The notes under the pieces are model-generated. The model had not been told where the DNA came from. It was given only the letters and a program-made list of their open reading frames with translations, and searched no databases. Shown here one piece after another: positions 54,598 through 63,431 of a stretch of 64,000 nt of DNA; the first letter of the stretch is position 1, and each line of letters starts with the position of its first letter. The DNA is from Psychrobacter sp. 5A.1 (lineage in GTDB: Bacteria > Pseudomonadota > Gammaproteobacteria > Pseudomonadales > Moraxellaceae), in NCBI RefSeq assembly GCF_030407455.1, contig NZ_JASDDJ010000005.1, positions 1 through 64,000 of the forward strand, in the 5' to 3' direction. The position numbers and the translations under genes were made by a program.

Positions 54598-56484
54598 ATG
54601 GATTATCGCTCAAAAACCTCTACTGGTGGTCGTAATATGGCAGGCGCGCGTGCATTATGGCGTGCAACTGGCATGACTGATGGCGACTTTGGCAAGCCAA
54701 TCATTGCCATTGCCAACTCATTTACCCAATTTGTACCTGGTCATGTGCATCTAAAAGACCTTGGACAGCTGGTCGCGCGTGAGATTGAGCAAGCAGGCGG
54801 CGTTGCCAAAGAATTCAACACTATTGCAGTCGATGATGGTATTGCGATGGGTCATAGCGGTATGTTGTACTCGCTACCAAGTCGCGACCTGATTGCTGAC
54901 TCTGTCGAGTATATGGTCAATGCTCACTGCGCGGATGCGTTAGTGTGTATTTCTAACTGCGATAAAATCACGCCGGGTATGTTGATGGCCGCCATGCGCC
55001 TTAACATTCCAGTGGTGTTTATCTCAGGTGGCCCAATGGAAGCAGGCAAAATCTTAGCCAGTACCGTTGGTAAGAGCCATAATACGGATAGTAGTGACAG
55101 CAGTGCTGTTCGCAAACTTGACCTCGTCGATGCAATGATGGATGCCGCTGATGACAGCATTAGTGATGAAGATGTGGCCGCTATCGAAGCCTCAGCCTGC
55201 CCGACTTGTGGTTCATGCTCTGGTATGTTTACTGCCAACTCGATGAATTGTTTGACTGAAGCTTTAGGCTTGGCATTACCGGGTAATGGCTCGCTACTAG
55301 CCACTCACTCACTACGCCGTGAGCTATTCTTAGAAGCAGGTCGCACCATTGTGTCATTGGCCAAACGCCGTTATGAGCAAGATGATGATTCAGTATTGCC
55401 ACGCTCAATCGCTAGCAAAGCGGCTTTTGAAAATGCGATGACCTTAGATATTGCGATGGGCGGCTCGACCAATACTATTTTGCATCTGTTAGCGGCTGCT
55501 AATGAAGCAGAAATCGACTTTAAAATGCATGATATTGACCGTCTAAGCCGTGGTGTTCCTTGCCTTGCAAAAGTAGCCCCTGCCTCACAAAAATACCATA
55601 TGGAAGATGTGCATCGTGCGGGCGGTGTCTTTGCCTTACTGGCCGAGCTTGATCGTGCTGGATTACTGAGCACTGACGTACCGACCATTCATAGTCCAAC
55701 GATGAAAGCTGCTATTGATAGGTGGGATATCATGAACGCTGATAACCTTGAGGCGCGCGCACGCTTCCTTGCAGCACCTGGTGGCGTACGTACCACTGAA
55801 GCGTTTTCACAATCGAAAGAGTGGTCAAACCTCGACGTCAACCGCGAGTCTGGCTGTATCCGTAGTGCCCAACATGCCTATTCTACAGATGGCGGCTTGG
55901 CCGTATTGTATGGCAATATCGCAGAGCGTGGCTGTGTGGTAAAAACCGCAGGCGTTGACGAAAGCATCTTAGTATTTACTGGTCGCGCGCGCCTATTTGA
56001 GTCACAAGATGATGCTGTCGCAGCAGTGTTGGCTGATGATATCGTTGCCGGTGATGTGGTCATCATCCGCTATGAAGGCCCTAAAGGCGGCCCGGGTATG
56101 CAAGAAATGCTTTACCCAACGACTTACCTAAAGTCTAAAGGCTTGGGTAAAGAGTGTGCCCTACTCACCGATGGTCGCTTCTCTGGTGGGACATCAGGCC
56201 TATCAATCGGTCATGCCAGCCCTGAAGCAGCCGAAGGTGGTGCCATCGGTCTGGTTGAAGAAGGTGATACTATCCATATCGACATCCCAAACCGTACTAT
56301 CAACATGCAAGTCAGTGATGCCGACTTGGCCGCTCGCCGAGACGCAATGGAAGCACGCGGACGCGATGCATGGAAACCTGTGAGCCGTGATCGTCATGTA
56401 ACCCCTGCGCTACGTGCCTATGCTGCTATGACGACCAGTGCCGATACTGGTGCTGTCCGTGATGTGAGCCAAGTAGAACGCTAA
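54598..56484 (+). CDS. ilvD: Dihydroxy-acid dehydratase
   Basis: Iron-sulphur enzyme that makes the 2-keto acids of valine, isoleucine and leucine. From ATG 54598 (AAGGAAT box) it has 628 residues. The cluster cysteines lie in [11 protein letters not shown] and [24 protein letters not shown]. The C-terminal half contains [20 protein letters not shown]. An earlier Met at 54556 would add 14 unconserved residues. It is followed by a strong terminator. Confidence 0.97.
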   Translation: MDYRSKTSTGGRNMAGARALWRATGMTDGDFGKPIIAIANSFTQFVPGHVHLKDLGQLVAREIEQAGGVAKEFNTIAVDDGIAMGHSGMLYSLPSRDLIADSVEYMVNAHCADALVCISNCDKITPGMLMAAMRLNIPVVFISGGPMEAGKILASTVGKSHNTDSSDSSAVRKLDLVDAMMDAADDSISDEDVAAIEASACPTCGSCSGMFTANSMNCLTEALGLALPGNGSLLATHSLRRELFLEAGRTIVSLAKRRYEQDDDSVLPRSIASKAAFENAMTLDIAMGGSTNTILHLLAAANEAEIDFKMHDIDRLSRGVPCLAKVAPASQKYHMEDVHRAGGVFALLAELDRAGLLSTDVPTIHSPTMKAAIDRWDIMNADNLEARARFLAAPGGVRTTEAFSQSKEWSNLDVNRESGCIRSAQHAYSTDGGLAVLYGNIAERGCVVKTAGVDESILVFTGRARLFESQDDAVAAVLADDIVAGDVVIIRYEGPKGGPGMQEMLYPTTYLKSKGLGKECALLTDGRFSGGTSGLSIGHASPEAAEGGAIGLVEEGDTIHIDIPNRTINMQVSDADLAARRDAMEARGRDAWKPVSRDRHVTPALRAYAAMTTSADTGAVRDVSQVER

Positions 56485-56548
56485 AATGTGCATACTGTGT
56501 TTTAAGGTAAATAAACTATCTTAAAACACATAAACCTGAATACCTATG

Positions 56549-56580
56549 AAAAGCCTGCATATCTTATGCAGGCTTTTTTT
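56549..56580 (+). terminator. Intrinsic terminator of ilvD
   Basis: AAGCCTGCATA / TATGCAGGCTT stem with a short loop and an eight-T tract. Confidence 0.93.
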
Positions 56581-56701
56581 CACCAAAAAACAACGTAGCA
56601 GACGTTTTAATAACGATTTTTTGCGGTAATAAATATTTTTAAACGTCATGATAAGGGTTATCAAAACTGCCCCCTTAAAAATCACGACGTGCCTACTCCT
56701 T

Positions 56702-57940
56702 ATGATCGAAAACTATAATTTATTCTTATTAATTTGCGGTGTCGCTTTCTTACTAGGAGCGTTGTTTCCTATTATGTTTAAACGCACGCCCGTCTCCTTA
56801 CCGATGCTACAGGTCAGCTTCGGCCTAATCATGGGCTATTGGTGGACGACCTTATCATTTTTAGATCCGATGGATAACGGTTTAATCATCGAAAAATTAA
56901 CCGAAATCGTGGTGCTCGTATCATTGGTGGGCGCTGGTATTAAGATTGATACCAAGCTGTCTTGGCGATTGTGGAGGCCAACAGTACGCCTATTACTGAT
57001 TACCATGCCGATTGGTATCTTTGCGATGGCCATTTTGGGATATTATGCGTTTGGTTTGAGCCTTGGAGCGGCTATTTTATTGGGCGCCGTACTTGCCCCA
57101 ACTGATCCAGTGTTGGCGTCGAGCATTCAGGTAGGGCCACCTAATACGGGCGGCGAAGACACACCGCGCTTTACCTTAACGTCAGAGGCAGGACTTAACG
57201 ATGGACTGGCGTTCCCTTTCGTTTATTTGGCTATAAAAATAGCGGAAGCGTTTAGCGAGGGTAATAGCTTCACTAGTGAGATGCTTTGGTCGTGGTTTAC
57301 CCATGATGTACTGTGGAAAATTGGCGCAGGTTTGGTGGTTGGTATCGTCGTGGGTAAAGTCATGGCAAAGCTGGTATTTTCGAAATATAGCCAAGACACT
57401 ACTATTTCTCAAGGCTATGTGGTCATCGCCCTGACACTTGTAGCATACGGATTAGCAGAGTATGTACACAGTTATGGGTTTATCGCCGTCTTTGTGGCTG
57501 CTTTTGCCTTTCGACGCTCCGAGTGCAAGCATACTTATCATCAAAAACTGCATGACTTTGCTGAGCAATCAGAAGGTTTATTGATGTCATTGGTACTGGT
57601 TATCTTTGGTATGTTCCTTGGCCAAGGATTACAGGCTGATATTGAGCTGACATGGCGTGTCTATATCGTCAGCTTTACCTTCTTACTCCTTATACGTCCG
57701 ATTGGTGGTTTTATTGCACTATCAGGATTGAACTTACCTCGTACCGAAAAATACGCGATATCAGCATTAGGTATTCGCGGTATCGGTACTTTATATTATC
57801 TGTCCTATGCGCTCAATCAAGGCTTCTTCGCTGATAAAGATGCACTCAAACTGTGGATTGTTTGTTCAATTGTGATTTTGACTTCCATTTTTATCCACGG
57901 TCTAAGCGCAACGAAATTGCTTAAAATGACACCAAAATAA
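56702..57940 (+). CDS. CPA1-family cation/proton antiporter (NhaP-like)
   Basis: Sodium or potassium/proton antiporter with about 12 helices, 412 residues from ATG 56702. Diagnostic motifs are LLGAVLAPTDPVLASSIQVG (Asp in the ion path), SEAGLNDGLAFPFVYLAIKI (Asn-Asp pair), and ALGIRGIGTLYYL. It lacks the long C-terminal regulatory domain of larger members. The start is unsure as no strong ribosome site precedes either this Met or the first at 56648. It probably works in pH and salt homeostasis, in keeping with the other osmotic genes. Confidence 0.9.
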   Translation: MIENYNLFLLICGVAFLLGALFPIMFKRTPVSLPMLQVSFGLIMGYWWTTLSFLDPMDNGLIIEKLTEIVVLVSLVGAGIKIDTKLSWRLWRPTVRLLLITMPIGIFAMAILGYYAFGLSLGAAILLGAVLAPTDPVLASSIQVGPPNTGGEDTPRFTLTSEAGLNDGLAFPFVYLAIKIAEAFSEGNSFTSEMLWSWFTHDVLWKIGAGLVVGIVVGKVMAKLVFSKYSQDTTISQGYVVIALTLVAYGLAEYVHSYGFIAVFVAAFAFRRSECKHTYHQKLHDFAEQSEGLLMSLVLVIFGMFLGQGLQADIELTWRVYIVSFTFLLLIRPIGGFIALSGLNLPRTEKYAISALGIRGIGTLYYLSYALNQGFFADKDALKLWIVCSIVILTSIFIHGLSATKLLKMTPK

Positions 57941-57992
57941 GCAGCATTGATTATCAACGCTGCTTGTAGCTATTATTTCGCTAATAAGAATA

Positions 57993-59393
57993 TTATTGCA
58001 TCTCTTCTACCCAGCTCAAGACTGCTTCTGTCAATGCAAACTGACGAATATCATTGAGCATAGTGGTATCAAAATTATGAATAAAGGCAAATGACAATTG
58101 GCGCTCAGGGTCACACCAAGCAACCGAGCCGTTATACCCCATATGTCCAAACCCTGATAATGCAGGATCAACTTTCTTATCATTGTTGCTGTTATGACTG
58201 CATACGCTAAACAATCTATGATAGCCCAATCGCCACTGCATCGCTGCTGGCATGACAGCATCTAGTCCTGAGACTTGTGGTGTGGATAGCTGTTCAAAGG
58301 TTGTGCTATCAATAAGCGTCTTTCCTTGCCAAACGCCACCATTGGCTAGCATTGCGTAGATAGTTGCCAGCGCCTGAGCTGAAGCGACACCGTTCGCCGC
58401 TGGAATGACAGCTTGTAGCGTCTGACGATTATGATAATCAAGCGCTTGTTTGCCAGCAGGTATCAACGCTGCCTTATAGTTTTTTAGATTAAGCTGACTG
58501 GTATTGAAGTACAAACGACTGATATGAGCCGTGTCCAGTATCGGCAATTTATTTTGCTCACTGTCTTTACTCGGGTCTGTCACTTTGCTATCAACTAAGG
58601 ATTGCTGCTGCCAGCAAGCATAACTGGGCAGGCTCGCATAAGTATGTAAAGTGCTTTGTGAGTCGGCTTTTAGCGTGGGTTTTTGACGTTTATTACGCAG
58701 TTGCGTGTTGTCTTCAGTGGATGCCACAAAGTTTTTGGCCAGTTTTGCCACCTGATCTACTTTACTATCTGGCACACCAAAATAGCAGCTGTCTGCAATG
58801 CCCAAAGGTGCTGTTAAATAACGGCGCAATGCCTCGGCTAATGACAGATGAGTGACCGCCTCTACGACGCCGCCCAATATCCAACCGTAGACCAATGCAC
58901 TATAAGCGCTGTCATACGATGCTGCATCCTCAGGTTGTGTGATAGGCATGTCCGCAATATGGCTCAGCATGGTATGCCAATCAAGCACCATCTTACTATC
59001 GACATCGAGACTCTGAATCGAAAACAAATCAGCCTGATGAGACATGATTTGTCGCAAAGTAATTTGGTCCTTTCCGTTTGCAGCAAAGGCTGGCCAGTAA
59101 TGTGCAATGGGTTCGTCATACTCAAGCAGCTGCTGCGAAACCAACACATGCACCAGCGTCGCCAACACCCCTTTACCCGTCGAAAAATTAATCGCTAAGC
59201 TATCGGGCCGCCATGACATATCTGGACGCGCCAAGCCCACACTCGCCTGAGCAATGCACTGACCTGCTTGATACACGGCCACAGCCCCGCCAGCAGGTGC
59301 ATCATCAAGCTGTAAATCTGTCAGCAATTGCTGTAATTTGTTTTGAAAGTCAGCGTTTATAGATGTATTAGAATTTTCTATATTATGATCCAT
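57993..59393 (-). CDS. Beta-lactamase-family serine hydrolase (EstB-like)
   Basis: A 466-residue class C beta-lactamase-like hydrolase. The nucleophile motif SxxK is in NFSTGKGVLATLVH, the Tyr motif in YDSAYSALVYGWILGG, and the third block is HMGYNGSVAWCDP. The lack of signal peptide and the YSA/HMG motifs match esterases such as EstB rather than antibiotic beta-lactamases. An acidic and basic loop at about 225-270 is longer than usual. The substrate is unknown. Confidence 0.88.
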   Translation of the reverse strand: MDHNIENSNTSINADFQNKLQQLLTDLQLDDAPAGGAVAVYQAGQCIAQASVGLARPDMSWRPDSLAINFSTGKGVLATLVHVLVSQQLLEYDEPIAHYWPAFAANGKDQITLRQIMSHQADLFSIQSLDVDSKMVLDWHTMLSHIADMPITQPEDAASYDSAYSALVYGWILGGVVEAVTHLSLAEALRRYLTAPLGIADSCYFGVPDSKVDQVAKLAKNFVASTEDNTQLRNKRQKPTLKADSQSTLHTYASLPSYACWQQQSLVDSKVTDPSKDSEQNKLPILDTAHISRLYFNTSQLNLKNYKAALIPAGKQALDYHNRQTLQAVIPAANGVASAQALATIYAMLANGGVWQGKTLIDSTTFEQLSTPQVSGLDAVMPAAMQWRLGYHRLFSVCSHNSNNDKKVDPALSGFGHMGYNGSVAWCDPERQLSFAFIHNFDTTMLNDIRQFALTEAVLSWVEEMQ

Positions 59394-59566
59394 TATTATT
59401 ACCTTACTCCAGTGATATGAATTATTCTATTTTTAAGATGATAGTAATACGTAAGCTATAGTCAAAGAAGTCTAAAACGGATACAAGCTAGCCGATTATA
59501 GATTGCACAAGGATTTCTTTGACTATAAAAAGTATTCGAACCAGTATAAATGAATGGTGAACCAAT

Positions 59567-59597
59567 AAAAAAGGCCACCTATTGGTCGCCTTTTTTA
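59567..59597 (-). terminator. Intrinsic terminator of phosphatase-like gene
   Basis: AAAAAAGGC / GCCTTTTTT arms with an interior CACC/GGTC stem and T tract on the minus strand. Confidence 0.8.
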
Positions 59598-59617
59598 TTG
59601 TCACACCTGTTTATATT

Positions 59618-60184
59618 TTAACGTGGTACGAGCAATCGATTATGAACTTCTTGTTCGAGACTGGTCAGACCGTGGCTATGCCCACGCGCCATAGCCGTAT
59701 CCATCTTACGCCCGCGCAACCATCCTGCCCGTAGAGCCATAGCAGCCCCCACTCTGTTGCCCGACCCACAGTGCATGGCGATTTTTTTGCCATGGTACTG
59801 ACGCAATATATTATCAAATGCCAATATTTTGAGCTGCTTTAACTCTTTAGCACCGCTGATTGGCAGATGTTCATAATACATACCTGCTCGCTCAACTGCT
59901 GCCGACTCATCAAAGCTCAATTCATCATCAGGCTGCAAATTGATGACCAGCTCAATGCCAGCTTTCGCTAAGGCGACGACTTTTTCGTCATCTAACGCAC
60001 CGCATACAATGGTGTTTGCATCTGGACGAAAATAAGGCTCAAAGATAGATACCAAATCAATGCCATTGTCAGCATCACGGTCAGCGTTGCTATCATTAGC
60101 AGCGATGGTATCAGTCTCTACTGAGCCATCCGTTTGATTGGTGTTTGTTGCATTTTTTTGTGAAGTCATTTCTTGTGAAGTCAT
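59618..60184 (-). CDS. Protein tyrosine phosphatase-like (DUF442/BLH type)
   Basis: A 188-residue protein. The first 45 residues are a Thr, Asn and Asp-rich low-complexity tail. The domain that follows (FRPDANTIVCGALDDEKVVALAKAGIELVINLQPDDE) and the active-site loop AMHCGSGNRVGAAMALRAGWL are those of the beta-lactamase-hydrolase-like phosphatase (DUF442) group, in which Cys and Arg are four residues apart. Target unknown. It lies 60 bases downstream of the MaoC gene on the same strand. Confidence 0.82.
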   Translation of the reverse strand: MTSQEMTSQKNATNTNQTDGSVETDTIAANDSNADRDADNGIDLVSIFEPYFRPDANTIVCGALDDEKVVALAKAGIELVINLQPDDELSFDESAAVERAGMYYEHLPISGAKELKQLKILAFDNILRQYHGKKIAMHCGSGNRVGAAMALRAGWLRGRKMDTAMARGHSHGLTSLEQEVHNRLLVPR

Positions 60185-60243
60185 AATGATAAATATGTTC
60201 GTTAAATATGGCTATTAATATAGACGTTTTATGACGCTGTATG

Positions 60244-61161
60244 CTACTTGCTGTCACGCTTTAGTGTCACAACACCAGACAGATGCGGCTTGTTGTTTTT
60301 AGAGCTATACAGTCCAAACTCACAAGTATCGTCTGTATTTGTCAGCTGTGCGACTGGCTCAGCGATCAGCTCTACTTCAGCTGGCAAAAAGATAGGCAGT
60401 TTGAATGCGACATCAATGGTATAAGCATCAGGCAGATCACCCATCAGAGCAAGACTCTTGGCTTTTGACCACATACCATGTGCAATCGCTTTCGGAAAAC
60501 CAAACGCACGCGCTGATAATGGATGTAAATGAATCAGATTAAAATCACCTGATACAAAGGCATAACGACGACCGATGTCTTCAGGCACTTCAAAAATACT
60601 ATGAACACCTTCTTCATGTACGTCTGGCTTGACCAAAACTGGACGCGGTGTACCTTTTTTATCTTTGCTACTGCTGGCTTTTTTGCTGCGTGATAAGTAA
60701 GTCGATGTTCCTTCCCAAATCACTTCGTCTTCCGACTTTACGATAGTCACAAAGTCAAACTGCTGACCTTGAGCATGATCGCGCAGGTTATCAAAAGTGA
60801 CTGACATGGCTACCGTCTCGCGCTCTCCGATTGGGCGGTACTGAGTGACGCTATTATCGACGTGAACAAGACCTAGCATAGCAAATGGAAATGGCTCTTT
60901 GACCATCATGTTCATCTGCAACGTTTGTGACAATACCGAAAAGTAAGTCGCTGGGACTTTACCATCATCTGCAAAGCCGCAAATTTTGCGATAGTCATTT
61001 AGGTTTTCTTGATCGATATGCAAGTCATCTACGTAATAAGTAGATTGCGGCAATTGGTCTCTACTGACCTTGCCACCATTACCAATAGGCAATAAGCTTT
61101 TGACAATATTGGCATAGGTGGTGTGCGCCTTTGGCAACGCATCATAATGTTTGTCTGACAT
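60244..61161 (-). CDS. MaoC-type (R)-enoyl-CoA/acyl-thioester hydratase (HtdX-like)
   Basis: A 305-residue double hot-dog hydratase. The C-terminal half has the R-hydratase motif DFNLIHLHPLSARAFGFPKAIAHGMWSKAKSLALMG (Asp and His catalytic), and the N-terminal half is a degenerate hot-dog domain. The same family in Mycobacterium tuberculosis is HtdX (Rv0241c), next to fabG4 (Rv0242c) and divergent fadA2 (Rv0243). Here a high-molecular-weight FabG precedes it on the same strand, and a thiolase diverges beyond it. It probably hydrates 2-enoyl thioesters in fatty acid extension or breakdown. Confidence 0.88.
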   Translation of the reverse strand: MSDKHYDALPKAHTTYANIVKSLLPIGNGGKVSRDQLPQSTYYVDDLHIDQENLNDYRKICGFADDGKVPATYFSVLSQTLQMNMMVKEPFPFAMLGLVHVDNSVTQYRPIGERETVAMSVTFDNLRDHAQGQQFDFVTIVKSEDEVIWEGTSTYLSRSKKASSSKDKKGTPRPVLVKPDVHEEGVHSIFEVPEDIGRRYAFVSGDFNLIHLHPLSARAFGFPKAIAHGMWSKAKSLALMGDLPDAYTIDVAFKLPIFLPAEVELIAEPVAQLTNTDDTCEFGLYSSKNNKPHLSGVVTLKRDSK

Positions 61162-61485
61162 AAATAAATCCTAAGTGTGGCTTAAACAAGTTCTGTAACG
61201 TATATAAAGACATTTTGGCGTCATTGACTAAAGCCTACTATTAAATCATCTAATAAGCATTATATTTAGTCAACCTCATGAGTATTTCTAATAGCAAAAA
61301 ATAGTTTGGCGGTTGGTTCTTGTGTTTTTATCATAAAAAAGCCACCCTTGGGCAGCTTTATTATAATTTATTAGCGATTATTTCGTAAGCATATGTGATA
61401 CCAATCAGAAATAATAGCTCGTATCATACAACTACTGTCTCTATCTGCACCTTACTTCTCACACATACCTATTAATTAATCAACA
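61162..61485. other. Spacer between MaoC and FabG genes
   Basis: Holds the terminator-like hairpin at 61334-61363 and the promoter region of the MaoC gene. The rest shows no gene. Confidence 0.4.
61334..61363 (-). terminator. Terminator-like hairpin after FabG gene
   Basis: On the minus strand AGCTGCCC / GGGTGGCT with two wobbles, followed by a six-T tract. Confidence 0.65.
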
Positions 61486-62886
61486 TTATGCACCAAGTAA
61501 GCTTTGACCACAGACGCGAACCGTGTTGCCATTTAGACCGCCAGACGCAGGTGAAGCGAACCATGCGATGGTCTCAGCCACATCTACTGGTAAGCCACCT
61601 TGGCTCATCGAGTTCATGCGGCGACCCGCTTCACGAATAGCAAATGGAATGGCTTCGGTCATTTGTGTTTCGATGAAACCAGGAGCGACTGCATTGATCG
61701 TCATGCCTTTAGCGTTGTCTTCTAATTGCTTGGCAGTTGCGTTAACCAAACCAATCACACCTGCTTTCGACGTGGCATAGTTGGTTTGACCCATGTTGCC
61801 TGCAATACCTGAGATTGACGACACACATACGATACGTGCGTTTTCTTTGAGTACGTCATTGTCCAACAAGTAACGGTTCAATCTAGCGATACTGCCCAAG
61901 TTGATATCGATGACCATATTCCACTTTTTCTCATCCATCTTAGCCAACGTCTTATCACGAGTCACGCCAGCATTATGGATAATTGAATCGAGGCCGCCAC
62001 GTTTTTGGGCAGCGTCAGCGATTTCTGCACCAGCATCTTCGCTAGTGATATCTACCGTCAAAGCAGAGCCACTGATTTCATTAGCGACTTTCTGTAGGTC
62101 AGCTTGCTGCTGCGGTACATCAAGACAGATAACATGCGCCCCTTCGCGAGCCAATACACGAGCGATGGCTTCGCCAATACCGCGACTTGCGCCAGTTACT
62201 AGCATAGTCTTGCCACCTAAAGGCTGATTCCAATCAACATCGACTGAGCTGCCCTTACTGACGCGCACCACTTGTCCTGACACATAAGCTGAACGTGCTG
62301 AGGTAAAAAAGCGTAAGGTCGAATCTAGGTTTTGTTCTGCACCTTCTTCAACATAAATCAGCTGCGCTGTGATACCGCGCTTAAATTCTTTACCCACTGA
62401 TTTTACAAAGCCTTCAAGCGAACGCTGAGCCATTGCAAATTCGATATCAGTGATGTTTTCTGGCGTGCGACCAACCACAACCACACGGCCTGATTTTTCT
62501 ACGCGGCGTGCAACCGTGTGGAAAAATTCATAAAGCTCTTTTAACTGTTCAGCATTGCTGATATTACTGGCATCAAAAAGCAGTACTTTGAATTGATCAT
62601 CGCTGCCCGTGTTGGCTTTTGCCTCTACGCCTGCATCGGCAAGGGCGTCTTTGATGTCATCACTGCTGTTTACATATACTTCAGCATGAACGTCTGACAG
62701 GATACGCGCAACAGACTCACTAACGCTCTTATCATCGCCAGTGGCACGGCCAACCAACACACTACCACGGACCAAACGCTCGCCGCTTTCAAAACGATCA
62801 AGCGTTGTTGGCATCGGTAAGCCTAAGTTTTTTGCTACTTTTTTGCCAATAGAAGACTGAACAAAATCACCATAACGGTCTGACAT
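61486..62886 (-). CDS. High-molecular-weight 3-oxoacyl-ACP/CoA reductase (FabG4-like)
   Basis: A 466-residue SDR of the HMwFabG type from ATG 62886; the earlier frame start at 62973 adds 29 hydrophobic residues without a ribosome site. The N-terminal Rossmann-like half (about 1-210) lacks the catalytic set. The second half has VTGASRGIGEAIARVLA, HNAGVTRDKTLAKMD, the Ser-Tyr-Lys set in CVSSISGIAGNMGQTNYATSKAG, and ETIAWFASPASGGLNGNTVRVCGQ. This is the layout of M. tuberculosis FabG4 (Rv0242c), an NADH-linked reductase of 3-oxoacyl-CoA. It precedes the MaoC gene and diverges from a thiolase. Confidence 0.93.
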   Translation of the reverse strand: MSDRYGDFVQSSIGKKVAKNLGLPMPTTLDRFESGERLVRGSVLVGRATGDDKSVSESVARILSDVHAEVYVNSSDDIKDALADAGVEAKANTGSDDQFKVLLFDASNISNAEQLKELYEFFHTVARRVEKSGRVVVVGRTPENITDIEFAMAQRSLEGFVKSVGKEFKRGITAQLIYVEEGAEQNLDSTLRFFTSARSAYVSGQVVRVSKGSSVDVDWNQPLGGKTMLVTGASRGIGEAIARVLAREGAHVICLDVPQQQADLQKVANEISGSALTVDITSEDAGAEIADAAQKRGGLDSIIHNAGVTRDKTLAKMDEKKWNMVIDINLGSIARLNRYLLDNDVLKENARIVCVSSISGIAGNMGQTNYATSKAGVIGLVNATAKQLEDNAKGMTINAVAPGFIETQMTEAIPFAIREAGRRMNSMSQGGLPVDVAETIAWFASPASGGLNGNTVRVCGQSLLGA

Positions 62887-63431
62887 AATATATTCCCTAT
62901 AAATAATGAATGAATGGTTCGAATAATAGTAAACGAAAAATATAATGTGCCTATTATATAGATACATCAACATTGTAATTATTGATATTTAGTAAATTGC
63001 CTCAAAACTAGCCTAACTATACACTTCCCTTATAAACAAGTCCAAAAACAGGTAATGTCTACAACAATCTGTAAACAAGTCAGTATACAAGCCAGTCGTT
63101 TTTAGCAGCATTAAAAGCCACTATAACATGCTAAAATCCGACCTATAAGTTATGGCACATTTGATTATCGATAACAATATATTATCAAACGTACGGTGAT
63201 GCAATGCTACTATTTTTTACTAGTCAGTCTATCAAAATCCTGAGTTATAGTTATGAATCTACTACTGACCTTATATAAGCGTCACATAGTTTGCCAAAGA
63301 TATACATTAAGTGGGCAAAAACGCCTTATGATAAACAACAGTATCGCGTAATAAATGATAATATTTGCTTGTATAAAATAACTTAACCATTTCACTTCTT
63401 TCTTCCAACCATACTTTTTAAGGATAATATT
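62887..63431. other. Divergent promoter region, FabG4-like and thiolase genes
   Basis: 545 bases without a gene. It contains a near-palindrome at 63160-63189 that could be an operator, and several AT-rich runs. An AAGGAT ribosome site lies just before 63432. A fatty-acid-responsive regulator would be plausible here, but none was identified. Confidence 0.45.
63160..63189. promoter_or_regulatory. Near-palindrome in the divergent promoter region
   Basis: TTTGATTAT and ATTATCAAA arms, nine bases with one mismatch, around a 12-base AT-rich centre. Possibly a regulator-binding site. Confidence 0.35.

Noticed and set aside
57940-57968. Inverted repeat AAGCAGC / GCTGCTT after the antiporter gene
   Set aside because: Short stem and no T tract, so not listed as a terminator.
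58848-59198. 116-codon open frame opposite the serine hydrolase gene
   Set aside because: Shadow frame of a well-supported gene.
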